In this document: positions 16,869-26,353 of the stretch, in pieces
How the letters are laid out: every line of letters starts with the position of its first letter
Position numbering within the stretch: the stretch's first letter is position 1
Origin: Phyllobacterium sp. 628
GTDB taxonomy: Bacteria; Pseudomonadota; Alphaproteobacteria; Rhizobiales; Rhizobiaceae
DNA: 64,000 bases
Direction: 5' to 3'
Assembly: GCF_014189505.1 (NCBI RefSeq)
Contig: NZ_CP050303.1
Location: 248,001 to 312,000, forward strand
Position numbers and translations under genes: made by a program
Notes under the pieces: model-generated
Seen by the model: only the letters and a program-made list of their open reading frames with translations
Told to the model about the DNA's origin: nothing
The model's database searches: none

Positions 16869-17557
16869 ATGAAACGGTCTGAAGTCAACGAAATCATCCG
16901 TGAAAGCGATAAGTTCATCCGCTCTTTCGGCTATGTCATGCCACCCTTCGCATATTGGTCGCCGGAAGAGATGAAGGCCCGCACGTCAAGCGATGCCAAA
17001 GCCATACTCGACGCCCGGCTCGGCTGGGACATTACCGATTACGGACAGGGCAAATTCGATGAACTTGGCCTGTTTCTCTTCACCACCCGCAACGGCAATC
17101 AGGCAGACCTGAAAAAGGCGGCGGCATGCTCTATGCGGAAAAGATCATGATTTCCCGCGAAAAGCAGCTTTCGCCGATGCATCGTCATATCGTCAAGGCC
17201 GAAGATATCATCAATCGTGGCGGGGGCACACTCGTACTCGAACTGTTCAACTCCAATGCCGATGGCAGCGTTGACGAGAAGACCGACGTGGAAGTGGCTA
17301 CGGACGGGCGTATCGTCAGGCAGAAGGCCGGCGGCTTGCTCAAACTGCAGCCGGGCGAAAGCGTCACCCTGCTGCCGGGCAACTGGCATGCATTCTGGGG
17401 TGAGGGCGGCGACGTGCTGATCGGCGAAGTCTCCACAGTGAACGACGATCTGACCGACAATATTTTCCGCGAGCCGATCGGGCGTTTCTCTTCAATCAAT
17501 GAAGACGAAGCACCTTTGCATCTTCTCGTCTCCGACTATGACAAATGGCTCGCCTGA
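16869..17557 (+). pseudogene. D-lyxose isomerase (DUF1498) gene interrupted by a single-base frameshift
   Basis: Two frames together make a complete protein. The first (16869-17150) ends with GLFLFTTRNGNQADLKK and then runs into junk. The second begins with MLYAEKIMISREKQLSPMHRH at 17126. Adding one A to the AAAAA run at 17112-17116 joins them as a 229-residue protein, the normal length for D-lyxose ketol-isomerase. Cupin metal ligands are visible in SPMHRHIVKAEDIINRGGG and GNWHAFWGE. The enzyme interconverts D-lyxose/D-xylulose and D-mannose/D-fructose, which fits its place between frcA and frcK. The break is at a homopolymer, so a sequencing error is at least as likely as true inactivation. 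Confidence 0.85.
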
Positions 17558-17592
17558 GCGGCGGCCCAAACTCTGACAGCAAGTAGCATGCA

Positions 17593-18219
17593 ATGAATAT
17601 AACGATCGAGGATCTGGTTCCGGTCATTTTGGCTCGCGCTGCGGAAACCAAGCGCCTGATCGTGGCGATTGCCGGCCCTCCCGGGGCCGGTAAATCGACT
17701 GTCTCTGCAGCGCTTTGCGAGGCAATCAACACTATAGAAGCCGATGCAGCCGTTGTGGTGCCGATGGATGGATTCCATCTCGACAATGCCATTCTTGAAG
17801 CCCGCGACCAGCGCAAGCGCAAGGGTTCACCATCTACATTTGACTGTGCTGGCCTCGAGATTTTGCTGAAGCGGCTGCGGGCAGGGGAGGATGAGGTTGT
17901 CATTCCGTTGTTTGACCGCAAGCTTGATCTGGCACGCGCCGGCGCCGGCATCGTGCGCGGTGATCAGCGCATCCTGCTGGTCGAAGGCAATTATCTCCTG
18001 CTGAATGAACATCCGTGGGACCGGCTGGCACCGCTGTTTGATATGACAGTGTTTCTGCAAGTGGACCGCATTGAAATGGAAAACCGGCTGGTGCAACGCT
18101 GGCTCGGCTTCGGTTATAATGTTGGCTCGGCCCAGCAGCGGGCGCAGTCCAACGACATACCCAATGCGGAACTTGTGCTGTCCGCATCGCGTCCGGCGGA
18201 CTATACCGTCACTAATTAA
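17593..18219 (+). CDS. frcK: P-loop sugar/nucleoside kinase-like protein of the frc operon
   Basis: 208 residues, uridine kinase/pantothenate kinase-like P-loop protein. Walker A GPPGAGKST at residues 28-36. The motif VPMDGFHLDNAILEARD supplies the acidic catalytic and substrate-binding residues typical of this group, and RILLVEGNYLLLNE forms the Walker B-like strand. In rhizobia a gene of this type, frcK, closes the frcBCAK operon and encodes a kinase associated with fructose use. Here the order is the same except that the lyxose isomerase gene is inserted before it. The exact phosphate acceptor is not certain from sequence. Confidence 0.88.
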   Translation: MNITIEDLVPVILARAAETKRLIVAIAGPPGAGKSTVSAALCEAINTIEADAAVVVPMDGFHLDNAILEARDQRKRKGSPSTFDCAGLEILLKRLRAGEDEVVIPLFDRKLDLARAGAGIVRGDQRILLVEGNYLLLNEHPWDRLAPLFDMTVFLQVDRIEMENRLVQRWLGFGYNVGSAQQRAQSNDIPNAELVLSASRPADYTVTN

Positions 18220-18284
18220 TCTCAGCCTTTGTCATATGGGTGTGACAGGTAACGGCAATGAGGTTGCCATTATCGAAGCGAGAT

Positions 18285-19238
18285 ATGATGCGCGAGCTTT
18301 ATCCAGAGATTGAACCCCACGACGAAGGCATGCTTGATGTCGGGGATGGTAACAGCCTTCATTGGGAGGTGTGCGGCAATCCGCAGGGCATTCCGGCGCT
18401 CGTCCTGCATGGCGGGCCGGGATCAGGATACTCGACCACAACGCGCCGCTTCTTTGATCCGCAGCACTATCGCATCATTCTGTTTGACCAGCGCGGTTGC
18501 GGGCGTAGCACGCCTCACGCGAGCGATCCGAACTCGGATCTGTCAGTCAATACAACCGAACATCTGCTTGGCGATATCGAGCGGCTGCGCCGCCATCTGG
18601 ACGTAAAAGACTGGTTGGTTTTCGGCATGTCCTGGGGCTGCACGCTCGGACTGGCCTACGCGCAACGGCATGCTGAACGCATTCGCGCATTGGTGTTCGC
18701 AGGGGTCACAACAACAAGACGCGCGGAAATTGACTGGCTGTACCGTGACATTGCACCTCTGTTTCCGGAACAGTGGGCGAAATTCCGGGCAGGGGCAGAA
18801 TCGAATGGCGATCTCGTTGCTGCTTATTACCATTTATTGAATGATGCAGATCCGGCCATTCGCCTCAAGGCAGCACGTGACTGGCATGACTGGGAAGCCG
18901 CATCAATCCTGATTAATCCCGAAGCAAAACTGTCGCCCAAATGGTCGGATGACCGCTATCTGCTGGCACGAGCCCGCATTATCACCCACTATTTTCATCA
19001 CAACGCTTGGCTCGACGATGGCATTCTGGTGCGGCAGGCACACCGTCTGAAAGGCATTGCGGGTGTGATGGTTCAAGGCCGTTTTGATCTTGAAGCCCCG
19101 CTTGTTACCGCATGGGAATTATCAAAGATTTGGCCGGATGGCGAACTTGTCATTGTTGGCAATGCAGGTCATTCACCCGGTAGTCCCGGCATGAGCAATG
19201 CAATCGTCACCGCCACCGACCACTTCGCGGGAAAATAA
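18285..19238 (+). CDS. pip: proline iminopeptidase (alpha/beta hydrolase, S33)
   Basis: 317 residues from the ATG at 18285. A longer start at 18258 exists, but the family begins at RELYPEIEPHDEGMLDVGDG. The enzyme removes N-terminal proline from peptides in the cytoplasm. Alpha/beta-hydrolase features are the oxyanion motif HGGPGSGYS, the nucleophile elbow GMSWG with catalytic Ser, the acid in VQGRFDLEAP and the catalytic His in NAGHSPG. It may help use peptides from the Opp importer but is not linked to it. A strong terminator follows immediately, shared with the convergent autotransporter gene. Confidence 0.92.
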   Translation: MMRELYPEIEPHDEGMLDVGDGNSLHWEVCGNPQGIPALVLHGGPGSGYSTTTRRFFDPQHYRIILFDQRGCGRSTPHASDPNSDLSVNTTEHLLGDIERLRRHLDVKDWLVFGMSWGCTLGLAYAQRHAERIRALVFAGVTTTRRAEIDWLYRDIAPLFPEQWAKFRAGAESNGDLVAAYYHLLNDADPAIRLKAARDWHDWEAASILINPEAKLSPKWSDDRYLLARARIITHYFHHNAWLDDGILVRQAHRLKGIAGVMVQGRFDLEAPLVTAWELSKIWPDGELVIVGNAGHSPGSPGMSNAIVTATDHFAGK

Positions 19239-19265
19239 AAGGGGCCGGAAAAACCGGCCCCTTTT
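19237..19265. terminator. bidirectional rho-independent terminator
   Basis: AAAAGGGGCCGG and CCGGCCCCTTTT pair perfectly across a 5-base loop. With A-runs on one side and T-runs on the other it can stop both the pip transcript and the convergent autotransporter transcript, whose stop is at 19273. Confidence 0.9.
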
Positions 19266-19272
19266 GCGATAT

Positions 19273-22200
19273 CTAGAACTTGACGGTCAGATCAGCCTTG
19301 ACCGCATTGTCGTTGGCTTCCCCGGAGAAACGCCCGGTGTAAGACAGCCCGACTGTGGTGTTCTTGCCAACGCCCACATCAAAGCCGGCTTCCACCGCCA
19401 GCGCATTCTCGGCGATCGGCAGACCTTCAATGGTGAAGGGACGGCCACCAGCGAAGGCGAGGGTCTGTTCCGGTGTTGTATCGCCGAAAGCGTGATCCCA
19501 GCCGAGCATGCCGCGCGCCGTGATGATGGTGCTCGCTCCCACCGCAAAGTCACGCGAAACGCGCAAGCCCAGGGTTGTTGTGGTTACATCGCTGGAGTCG
19601 GACAGACCTGTGAGGCCGGTGTCGCCGCCATTCTCCTGGAAAGATCCGGACTTCAGATGCACGTAACGGGCAGCAGCAAAGGGTTCCAAGGCCGCATAGG
19701 ACGTATCGATACGATAGCCGAGTTCGCCAAACACCTGAACGGTCTTGGCATCATAAGAGGCGTTTTGCCCGGTAATGACACCGCCGAAAAGGGTATTGCG
19801 GTCGGTATCGATCTCGTGATGAGCAAGCGTGACACCCAGGCGAAGGCCAAGTGCATCCCACTGCCTGCCGCCATAAACACCAACCTGATAACTGTCGACG
19901 GATGCACTCGCCCCGCCGCTATGCAGCGAGGTATTGCCATAGCCTGCCAGAATACCGAACCGCCATGCATCGGCGATCACACCGTCGAGACCCGTGACAA
20001 AACCACCGGTATCGCGGCTGTAGCCGGAGGCATTGCCATTGCCATCCGCATGGGCCCACGCGCCATAGGCCTGACCCCAGATCGCAGTCGTAGCGGCTGC
20101 CGGTTCAACAGCAGCAAAAGCATCACTACCCTTTGCCTTGGTTTCCGGTCCGTAGCCCAGAGGATTGATCGTCGCCTGCGGCTTGACTGCGACGCCATCA
20201 AAGGCAGCCCGCAAACGGTCACCCGCTGCCTGACTGATAAAATGGCCATCCTCGATGAGGACGCCGCCAAGCGTGGCGGTGATTTCGCTTGAAAGCGAGT
20301 TATAACTCCCAGTCAGATTATCGAATACCGTGGCCGTGGCGACGGTATCATGCAGGGTGTTACCCCGTCCCAAGGCCTGAATGGCATCGGCAACGGATTT
20401 CTGGTTTTTGGTAATGGCAACATCGGAGAACTTGACGTTGTTCTCCTTGAGGTTGAGCTGCACGTCATTCGATCCATAAGCCAATGTTGTATCGATAAAG
20501 AGATAGATTGGCTTCTGATCAAACTTGCCATTGATGCCGCCGGACGAAGTAAGGACGGTATAGGTGTTATTGGCCAATGCGTTCAGCCGTTCCTGCGGCG
20601 TGAGGCTTTGGGTATTTTCCGGCGTTACCATCACAATACCGCCGAGAAGATTTGTCTTCCCGCCGACGATTAATTCATCAGCCGCTTTACCGTTCGTTTC
20701 GATATGCAGAACACTGCCTGCGTTGAAGGTCGCATTGCCAACCGCCGTCAACTTACCGACGGAATTGCCTGGCGCAACAATACCGCCACTGTTGACAACG
20801 AGCGAGCCTGCATCAGGATCGTTCGGATCAAGATGTCCGACTGAACCATTTCCACCCAACGTGCCACTGTTGTTGACAATCACCTTTGAGGTGATGGAAC
20901 CATCGTCATTAAATGTTCCATCGGCCTTTTGTGTGCGGGAGATCGAGAGCAAGCCCCCGTTGATGATCGTATCACCCGTGTAAGTGTTTTTGCCGGTCAG
21001 CGTCAACGAACCGGACCCAGATTTGGTCAGACCGCCATCATAAGAAGCAGGATCCTTGAGCTTTGCAGCAAGGATCGGGACAAGCGCTTCATTAGCGTCA
21101 TATTCAGCCAAGAGACTGAAGACTTTATCATGAATGATTGCTCCGCGTATTGTGTCCATGCTGGCCGCGGGCGTGTCTTTGAAGGCAGTAAATTGCGGCG
21201 CGCGCGGGAGGCTTGTGTTGGGCGCCGTGTTCACAAACGCATTCCACAAGGCTGTAGCTGTTGGATTTGCCAGCATAGCAGCGTTGGCTGCGTTATAGGC
21301 ATCATTGGCCGCTTTCAGCTGGTCTGGTGTAAGGGGCGGATCTCTGCTTGAGCGTAATAATATCAAGTGCCGCGTATCGCTTGGTTACGAGATCAATCGC
21401 GGCTGGAACCCCTGCGGTGGGATACTGATTAAAGACCTCATCATTGACCCCCTGTATGCTTGCTTGAGAAACGCCGTTCTGCCAACCCAACTGGATTTTT
21501 TTGGCTGCCCAATCCGGAGCCATTTTTTCGTCTTCTAATTTACGCTGTGCCAGCGCTTCACTGGAAATATTGTTGCTCCAGGTATCGGTGATGCCTGCGC
21601 CGAGCGTAGCATTGAAGCGGGTCATGAACTGGCCGGGCCCATTTATGGCCTTGTCAAGATTGATCAGGCCCCAGCCGAAAACCTTATCTACACCGGCTTC
21701 ACCCAGATCAGTCGAAGTCGTCTTGAGGATTTCGTTGACCTCGCCATTGGCGAGATAGGAGAACCGCTGCTTCAAGACCGTGAAGGCACCTGCTGCGAAT
21801 GGCCCCGCCATGGATGTGCCGCTGAGCTCGGTATAATCAGGCGTCAGCTTGCTGTCATCAATGATATCCCCCGGTTTAAGATCTGTAATATCTCCCACAG
21901 GCACGCTGCTGTAGATTTGGGTTCCCGGCGCACCGACGCAGAAATATTTGGAATATCCGCAAATGCTGGAAAAGCTGCTGCGCGAAAAACCTTGAGGGTT
22001 TTCATCGTCGGCCTCGACACTCATTGTCGTCAGCCAGTTCTTTTCGACATCCGGCGCAAAGGCCGCCAGTCCGGCCAGCGCATCCGGTTCGAGACCGGCA
22101 TCGTTGCCTGCGGAAAACTCCACGACAATACCGCTGCGGGCAGCCTTGAGCGCGCCGCTATAGGCGCCGCCTTCCGGCTTGCCGAGGATGGCATTGATCT

Positions 22201-22948
22201 CCTGGAACTGCTTGTAGGCCTCTCCGTAAGACCAGGATGTATTTGAAAGGCCAACACCCCAACTGTCCGTAATGACGTTGACGCCACTGTTGATCATGGC
22301 ATCCCACGCCTTGCCATAGACCGCACCGTCATTGCCGACAACAACGCCGTCTTCAGGACCTGCATCATAGTTATTGGCAGCAAAAATCTGGGTATCAAAG
22401 GCGACCCCCATCATCTCCTTGCCATCCCGATTGGCGGCGGCAATACCTGCCACATGGGTTCCATGTGATGAAATCTCGCCATAACCATCGACGAACTGCT
22501 TGCCATCGGCAACGAAAGGATCACCGGCCTTAACGGGGATCTTGGGATCCGTATAAAGACGCGTGCCCGTTGTGGTGATGAAGGTCAGCTTGCCGGGGCC
22601 GGCAAATTCCGGATGACCTGCCCAGACCGGCTGATCGATGACGCCGAGTTTTCCGCCCTTGCCGGTAAAGCCCATTGCATAGGCAGTTTCGGCATGAATG
22701 GCCTTCAGCCCGACATTGCCATTGAATTCAGGATCATTCAGCCAGCTTTGCTTGGCAGCTTCGAGATCGTTTGTTCGCGTTCCGTCAGCATTAAAATATT
22801 TCGGAAGCTCTTGTGCAATGGCACCTGTCGCCATTGCTGCTGCAGAGACGAGTAGCGTTGTAAAAACAGTGGTTTTGAGATGTTTGCGGAAGGTGGAAAG
22901 ACGATTGTATTGCGCAGAACGGTCCGCGCGGATGTCGCAAAAAGACAT
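19273..22948 (-). pseudogene. subtilase (S8) autotransporter gene split by a frameshift
   Basis: Reading leftward, the first frame from 22948 encodes a signal peptide (FTTLLVSAAAMATGAIAQE), then a subtilisin-type domain with Asp in LGVIDQPV, His in SSHGTHVAGIAA and Ser in LSGTSMAGPFAAG. The second frame, to 19273, carries a passenger-associated repeat (SGSGSLTLTGKNTYTGDT), a stalk, and a C-terminal autotransporter beta-barrel ending in F. The first frame ends in junk after LDIITLKQRSA, where the second takes over. Removing one base, for example from the GGGG run at 21333-21336 on the plus strand, restores about 1,224 residues. The intact product would be a surface-exposed or secreted serine protease. 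The split may be an assembly error, true decay or a phase-variable state. Confidence 0.85.
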
Positions 22949-23134
22949 ATAGGAATCCCCCGGTATAGTGACCAACTAATACGAAAGTACGGGAGACTGA
23001 AATTTTAATTGGCCGGAGGTCAAGCGCTCATATGCAGATTATGAATTTTTTGTGTTAATTTCTTGAACATTGTGGCAGATATGAAAAACTAAACCGATTG
23101 AATGTGACATTTATTTTTATGTAAAAACAAATGG
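22949..23134. other. A+T-rich gap between autotransporter and IclR genes
   Basis: 186 bases lie between two leftward genes. The stretch from about 23040 to 23130 is A+T rich and must hold the autotransporter promoter. No open frame, clear terminator or clear -35/-10 pair was identified. Confidence 0.4.
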
Positions 23135-23917
23135 TTACATTTTTGGCGACAATTGCGTTGCCATATTTGCCATAATTGCACCGGCAGCAGCCCGTGTGAT
23201 GCCCGCCCACGACTGCAATATGTCAGGCGTTATGCGATAGGCTGGCCCCGTCACAGACACCCCCGCGATGAAATGTCGGTTATAAGAATGTATGGGTGCT
23301 GCAACGCAGCAAATACCCGCTTCGTGTTCCTCGCGGTCATAGGCATTGCCTTCCAGTCTTATCTGCCGGATTTCAGCGGAAAGAGTCTTGGCATCCAGTA
23401 AGGTGTTGGGGGTGAAACATCTGAATTCAACCTGTGCAAGGCGAACGTCCAGTTCATCGTCGGGCAGGGCGGAGAGGGCAGCTTTCCCCACGCCGGTACA
23501 ATAGGCAGGTGCCGTATTGCCGATCTGCGAATACATCCGCACACTCTGGCGGCTCTCGACCTTGTCGAGATAAATTACCTCGGTGCCGCGCAGAACGCCA
23601 AGATGCACGGTTTCGCCAGTTTGCTCATGCAGTTTCTGCAGGTGTGGTTCGGCAATGGTGCGAAACTGATTGCTGGCCCAGGCCTTCGATGCAAATTGCA
23701 ACAAGCGCAGACCAAGACCATACGAATTATCACGATTGACGCTGATAAGTCCTTCCTCAATCAGATTGGATATTTGTCTGTGCAGCGTACCACGTGGTTG
23801 ATCTGACAGCTTGAGCACATCGGTAAAGCGCAGTGGTTCGGCCGACGAAGCAATGATATCGAGAACTTCGATTGCCTTGCCGAGCGTTCCTGTTGCATTT
23901 TCGGTTGTTTTTGCCAT
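23135..23917 (-). CDS. IclR-family transcriptional regulator
   Basis: 260 residues with the two-part IclR architecture. The N-terminal winged HTH is about residues 8-70 (LGKAIEVLDIIASS, QPRGTLHRQISNLIEEGLI). The C-terminal ligand domain has HLGVLRGTEVIYLDKVES, YCTGVGKAALSALP and AGICCVAAPIHSYN. It is divergent from a galactonate-type catabolic operon and two palindromes lie in the shared gap (23944-23959, 23973-23991). By analogy with KdgR- and DgoR-like IclR proteins it probably represses that operon and is released by a sugar-acid intermediate; this is inference. Confidence 0.92.
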   Translation of the reverse strand: MAKTTENATGTLGKAIEVLDIIASSAEPLRFTDVLKLSDQPRGTLHRQISNLIEEGLISVNRDNSYGLGLRLLQFASKAWASNQFRTIAEPHLQKLHEQTGETVHLGVLRGTEVIYLDKVESRQSVRMYSQIGNTAPAYCTGVGKAALSALPDDELDVRLAQVEFRCFTPNTLLDAKTLSAEIRQIRLEGNAYDREEHEAGICCVAAPIHSYNRHFIAGVSVTGPAYRITPDILQSWAGITRAAAGAIMANMATQLSPKM

Positions 23918-23943
23918 CGATCATCTCTTGACTTTCGCCATCG

Positions 23944-23991
23944 TAGAATGACAATTCTATATAGTCAAATTAAGTTCCAAATAATGGAACT
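23944..23991. promoter_or_regulatory. two palindromes between IclR regulator and sugar-acid operon
   Basis: The first site is TAGAAT-GACA-ATTCTA (23944-23959). The second is AGTTCC and GGAACT separated by 7 bases (23973-23991). The second resembles IclR/KdgR-type operators (a TTCC and GGAA pair around an A+T centre). Both sit in the 93-base gap between divergent genes. They may be regulator and promoter-overlap sites; no experimental support is available from sequence. Confidence 0.6.
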
Positions 23992-24010
23992 AAGCAGCGA
24001 GATTTTTGCC

Positions 24011-24778
24011 ATGATGCCCTCCGCTATTTTTCCTGATCTGAAAGGCCGTTCCGTCCTTATCACCGGGGGTGGCTCCGGCATTGGCGCGGCGCTGACCGAA
24101 GGGTTCGTGCGGCAGGGCTCACGTGTTGCGTTCATTGACATTGCTGACGAGGCATCACTGGCACTCGCCGGGCGTCTCGACAAAGAGTACGGCAACAAGC
24201 CGCTTTATCTGCACACGGACTTGCGGGATATCGAGGCGCTGCGTGCCGCCGCCGCTCAAGCCATCACTGCGCATGGCCCGGTTACCGTGCTGGTGAACAA
24301 TGCGGCATGGGATGACAGGCACAATATCGATGATGTAACGCCTGAATATTGGGATTTGAACCAATCCATCAATCTGCGTCCGCAGTTCTTCGCCATTCAA
24401 GCGGTAGTACCAGGCATGCGTCAGTCTGGGGGTGGTTCTATCGTTAATTTCACCTCAACGTCCTTCATGATCAATCAGGGCAACATGCCTGCCTATACCG
24501 CAGCCAAGGCCGGGATTATTGGCCTGACCAAGGGGCTTGCCGGACGTCTTGGACCGGAAAATATCCGCGTCAATGCCATCGCGCCGGGCTGGGTTATCAC
24601 CGAGCGGCAGCGTGAGCTTTGGGTAACCGACGATGGTCTGAAATCACACATCGACAAACAGTCTCTGCGGGAAGAAATCCAGCCCGGCGACATGGTTGGC
24701 CCTTGTCTGTTCCTGGCATCCGATGCGGCCCGCATGCTCAGCGCGCAAACTCTGATCGTTGATGGAGGTTACCTGTGA
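24011..24778 (+). CDS. SDR-family dehydrogenase, probable aldose (galactose-type) dehydrogenase
   Basis: 255 residues, classical short-chain dehydrogenase. Cofactor motif TGGGSGIG at 18-25, NNAA motif in VLVNNAAWDD, catalytic Tyr and Lys in AYTAAKAG, and C-terminal SAQTLIVDGGY. The following genes are dgoK, dgoA and a lactonase, so the probable reaction is NAD(P)-dependent oxidation of a hexose such as D-galactose to its lactone, the first step of the DeLey-Doudoroff route. The start at 24011 is chosen because the homologous region begins at FPDLKGRSVLITG; the in-frame ATG at 23948 lies inside the first palindrome. The specific sugar is inferred from context. Confidence 0.82.
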   Translation: MMPSAIFPDLKGRSVLITGGGSGIGAALTEGFVRQGSRVAFIDIADEASLALAGRLDKEYGNKPLYLHTDLRDIEALRAAAAQAITAHGPVTVLVNNAAWDDRHNIDDVTPEYWDLNQSINLRPQFFAIQAVVPGMRQSGGGSIVNFTSTSFMINQGNMPAYTAAKAGIIGLTKGLAGRLGPENIRVNAIAPGWVITERQRELWVTDDGLKSHIDKQSLREEIQPGDMVGPCLFLASDAARMLSAQTLIVDGGYL

Positions 24779-25695
24779 GCGCGTCAGCACGCTATGCTGT
24801 CGCCGACTGGGGAACGAGCCGCTTCCGTCTCTGGTTGCTGGACGATAAAGGCGTTGTCGTCGCCGAGCGCCGCTCCGATGACGGGCTTGATACATCGCGA
24901 GCGCGCGGTTTTGCCGAGACGCTGGAAGATCATCTTGCCAGTCTTCGCGCACCTGCCGACCTTCCCGTTATTATCTGCGGCATGGCGGGTTCACGGCAGG
25001 GCTGGATGGAAGCCAATTACGTATCTGTTCCCGCCGATCTCACCGCCATTCTCTCCGGCGCGGTAAAAATCGAAGGTATAGAGCGGGATGTGAGGATCAT
25101 TCCCGGTCTGTCGCAGTCGGGCAACGCGCCCAATGTCATGCGCGGCGAGGAAACCCAGTTGCTCGGTGCAATGCTGGACCGGAATCTACGCAGCGGCCTC
25201 GTGGCGATGCCGGGCACCCATTCAAAATGGGTGGAACTGGAAGACGGGAAGGCGAAGTCATTCTCCACCTATCTTACCGGCGAGCTTTATGCGCTGCTTG
25301 CCGGACATTCGATCCTGCGCCATTCGATCGGCGCTGCTGCAGAAACGGTCTCATCCGAACATCCGGAATTTACAGCGGGCCTACAGCTCATGCTTGCCGG
25401 CAACAGACGTATGCTTGGCGAACTCTTCGGCATTCGCGCCGCGATGCTGCTCGAAAATTTGCCGCCGGAAGGAGCAGCCTCGCGCCTGTCCGGACTATTG
25501 ATTGGTACCGAAATTGCCGGCGCGCAGGAACGCTATGGCGCTGACGTCAAGGTGACACTTGTCGCATCAGGCGCCATGGCTACCCTCTATACCAAGGCAC
25601 TCACGCTCGCGGGACTAAGCTTTGACAGTGTTGATGCCGACGAAGCCGTGCGCAAGGGGCTGTTCGTCGCCGCGTCGAAACTCCGGCCAGCATAA
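24775..25695 (+). CDS. dgoK: 2-dehydro-3-deoxygalactonokinase
   Basis: 306 residues, DgoK family. It phosphorylates 2-keto-3-deoxy-D-galactonate with ATP to the 6-phospho form. Family segments: VADWGTSRFRLWLLDD at the N-terminus (phosphate-binding loop of the ASKHA-like fold), ICGMAGSRQGWMEANYV, IPGLSQ, MRGEETQLLGA and MPGTHSKWVEL. The start is GTG at 24775, overlapping the SDR stop by 4 bases (GTGA), so translation is coupled. The next gene encodes the aldolase for its product. Confidence 0.94.
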   Translation: MSASARYAVADWGTSRFRLWLLDDKGVVVAERRSDDGLDTSRARGFAETLEDHLASLRAPADLPVIICGMAGSRQGWMEANYVSVPADLTAILSGAVKIEGIERDVRIIPGLSQSGNAPNVMRGEETQLLGAMLDRNLRSGLVAMPGTHSKWVELEDGKAKSFSTYLTGELYALLAGHSILRHSIGAAAETVSSEHPEFTAGLQLMLAGNRRMLGELFGIRAAMLLENLPPEGAASRLSGLLIGTEIAGAQERYGADVKVTLVASGAMATLYTKALTLAGLSFDSVDADEAVRKGLFVAASKLRPA

Positions 25696-25706
25696 GGACA
25701 TTTGCA

Positions 25707-26351
25707 ATGACACAATCCTCCACTCCCTGGCCCAAACTGAAGCGCGACCTGATCGCTATCCTGCGTGGTGTCAAACCCGACGAAGTGCTTGGCATCGGTG
25801 AAGAACTGGTCAGTGCCGGTATCGATGTCATCGAAGTGCCGCTGAACTCCCCCGAGCCGTTCAAATCCATCGAACTATTGGCAAAATCACTGCCGTCACA
25901 TGTGTTGATTGGTGCGGGTACAGTGCTTGAACCTTCGGATATCACCCGGCTCGATGCGGCCGGCGGACGCTTGATGATCAGTCCGAATGTGGACGCGGCT
26001 GTGCTTGCTGCAGCAGCGGCGGCAAAGATGGTGGCCATGCCTGGAGTTTTCACTCCAACCGAAGCCTTGGCCGCGCTGAAAGCTGGCGCCTCGGGCCTGA
26101 AGTTCTTCCCGGCCAGTGTGCTTGGCCCTGACGGTATCAAAGCCATAAGTGCCATCCTGCCGAAAGGCACTGCAATTGGCGCGGTGGGCGGTGTCGATGA
26201 AAACGGCTTTGCCGCCTATTCAAAGGTTGGCGTTCGCACGTTTGGCCTCGGTTCCAGCCTTTACAAAGTGGGTGCCTCAGCCTCCTATGTCGGCGACCGG
26301 GCGAGGGTGACTGTTGAGGCCTATGACCGGGTATTTGCAACCGGAGCCTGA
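25707..26351 (+). CDS. dgoA: 2-dehydro-3-deoxy-6-phosphogalactonate aldolase
   Basis: 214 residues, KDPG/KDPGal aldolase family. It cleaves the 6-phospho sugar acid into pyruvate and glyceraldehyde-3-phosphate. The catalytic Glu lies in VIEVPLNSPEP and the Schiff-base Lys in GLKFFPAS; GAGTVLEP and SPNVD are further family marks. It is 11 bases after dgoK and 2 bases before the lactonase start, so these genes form one operon. The downstream lactonase completes the pathway logic except for a galactonate dehydratase, which is not in this window. Confidence 0.94.
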   Translation: MTQSSTPWPKLKRDLIAILRGVKPDEVLGIGEELVSAGIDVIEVPLNSPEPFKSIELLAKSLPSHVLIGAGTVLEPSDITRLDAAGGRLMISPNVDAAVLAAAAAAKMVAMPGVFTPTEALAALKAGASGLKFFPASVLGPDGIKAISAILPKGTAIGAVGGVDENGFAAYSKVGVRTFGLGSSLYKVGASASYVGDRARVTVEAYDRVFATGA

Positions 26352-26353
26352 TA

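Noticed and set aside
19198..20292. 364-codon plus-strand frame opposite the autotransporter barrel
   Set aside because: Antisense shadow of a well-recognised beta-barrel domain; it also runs through a terminator.
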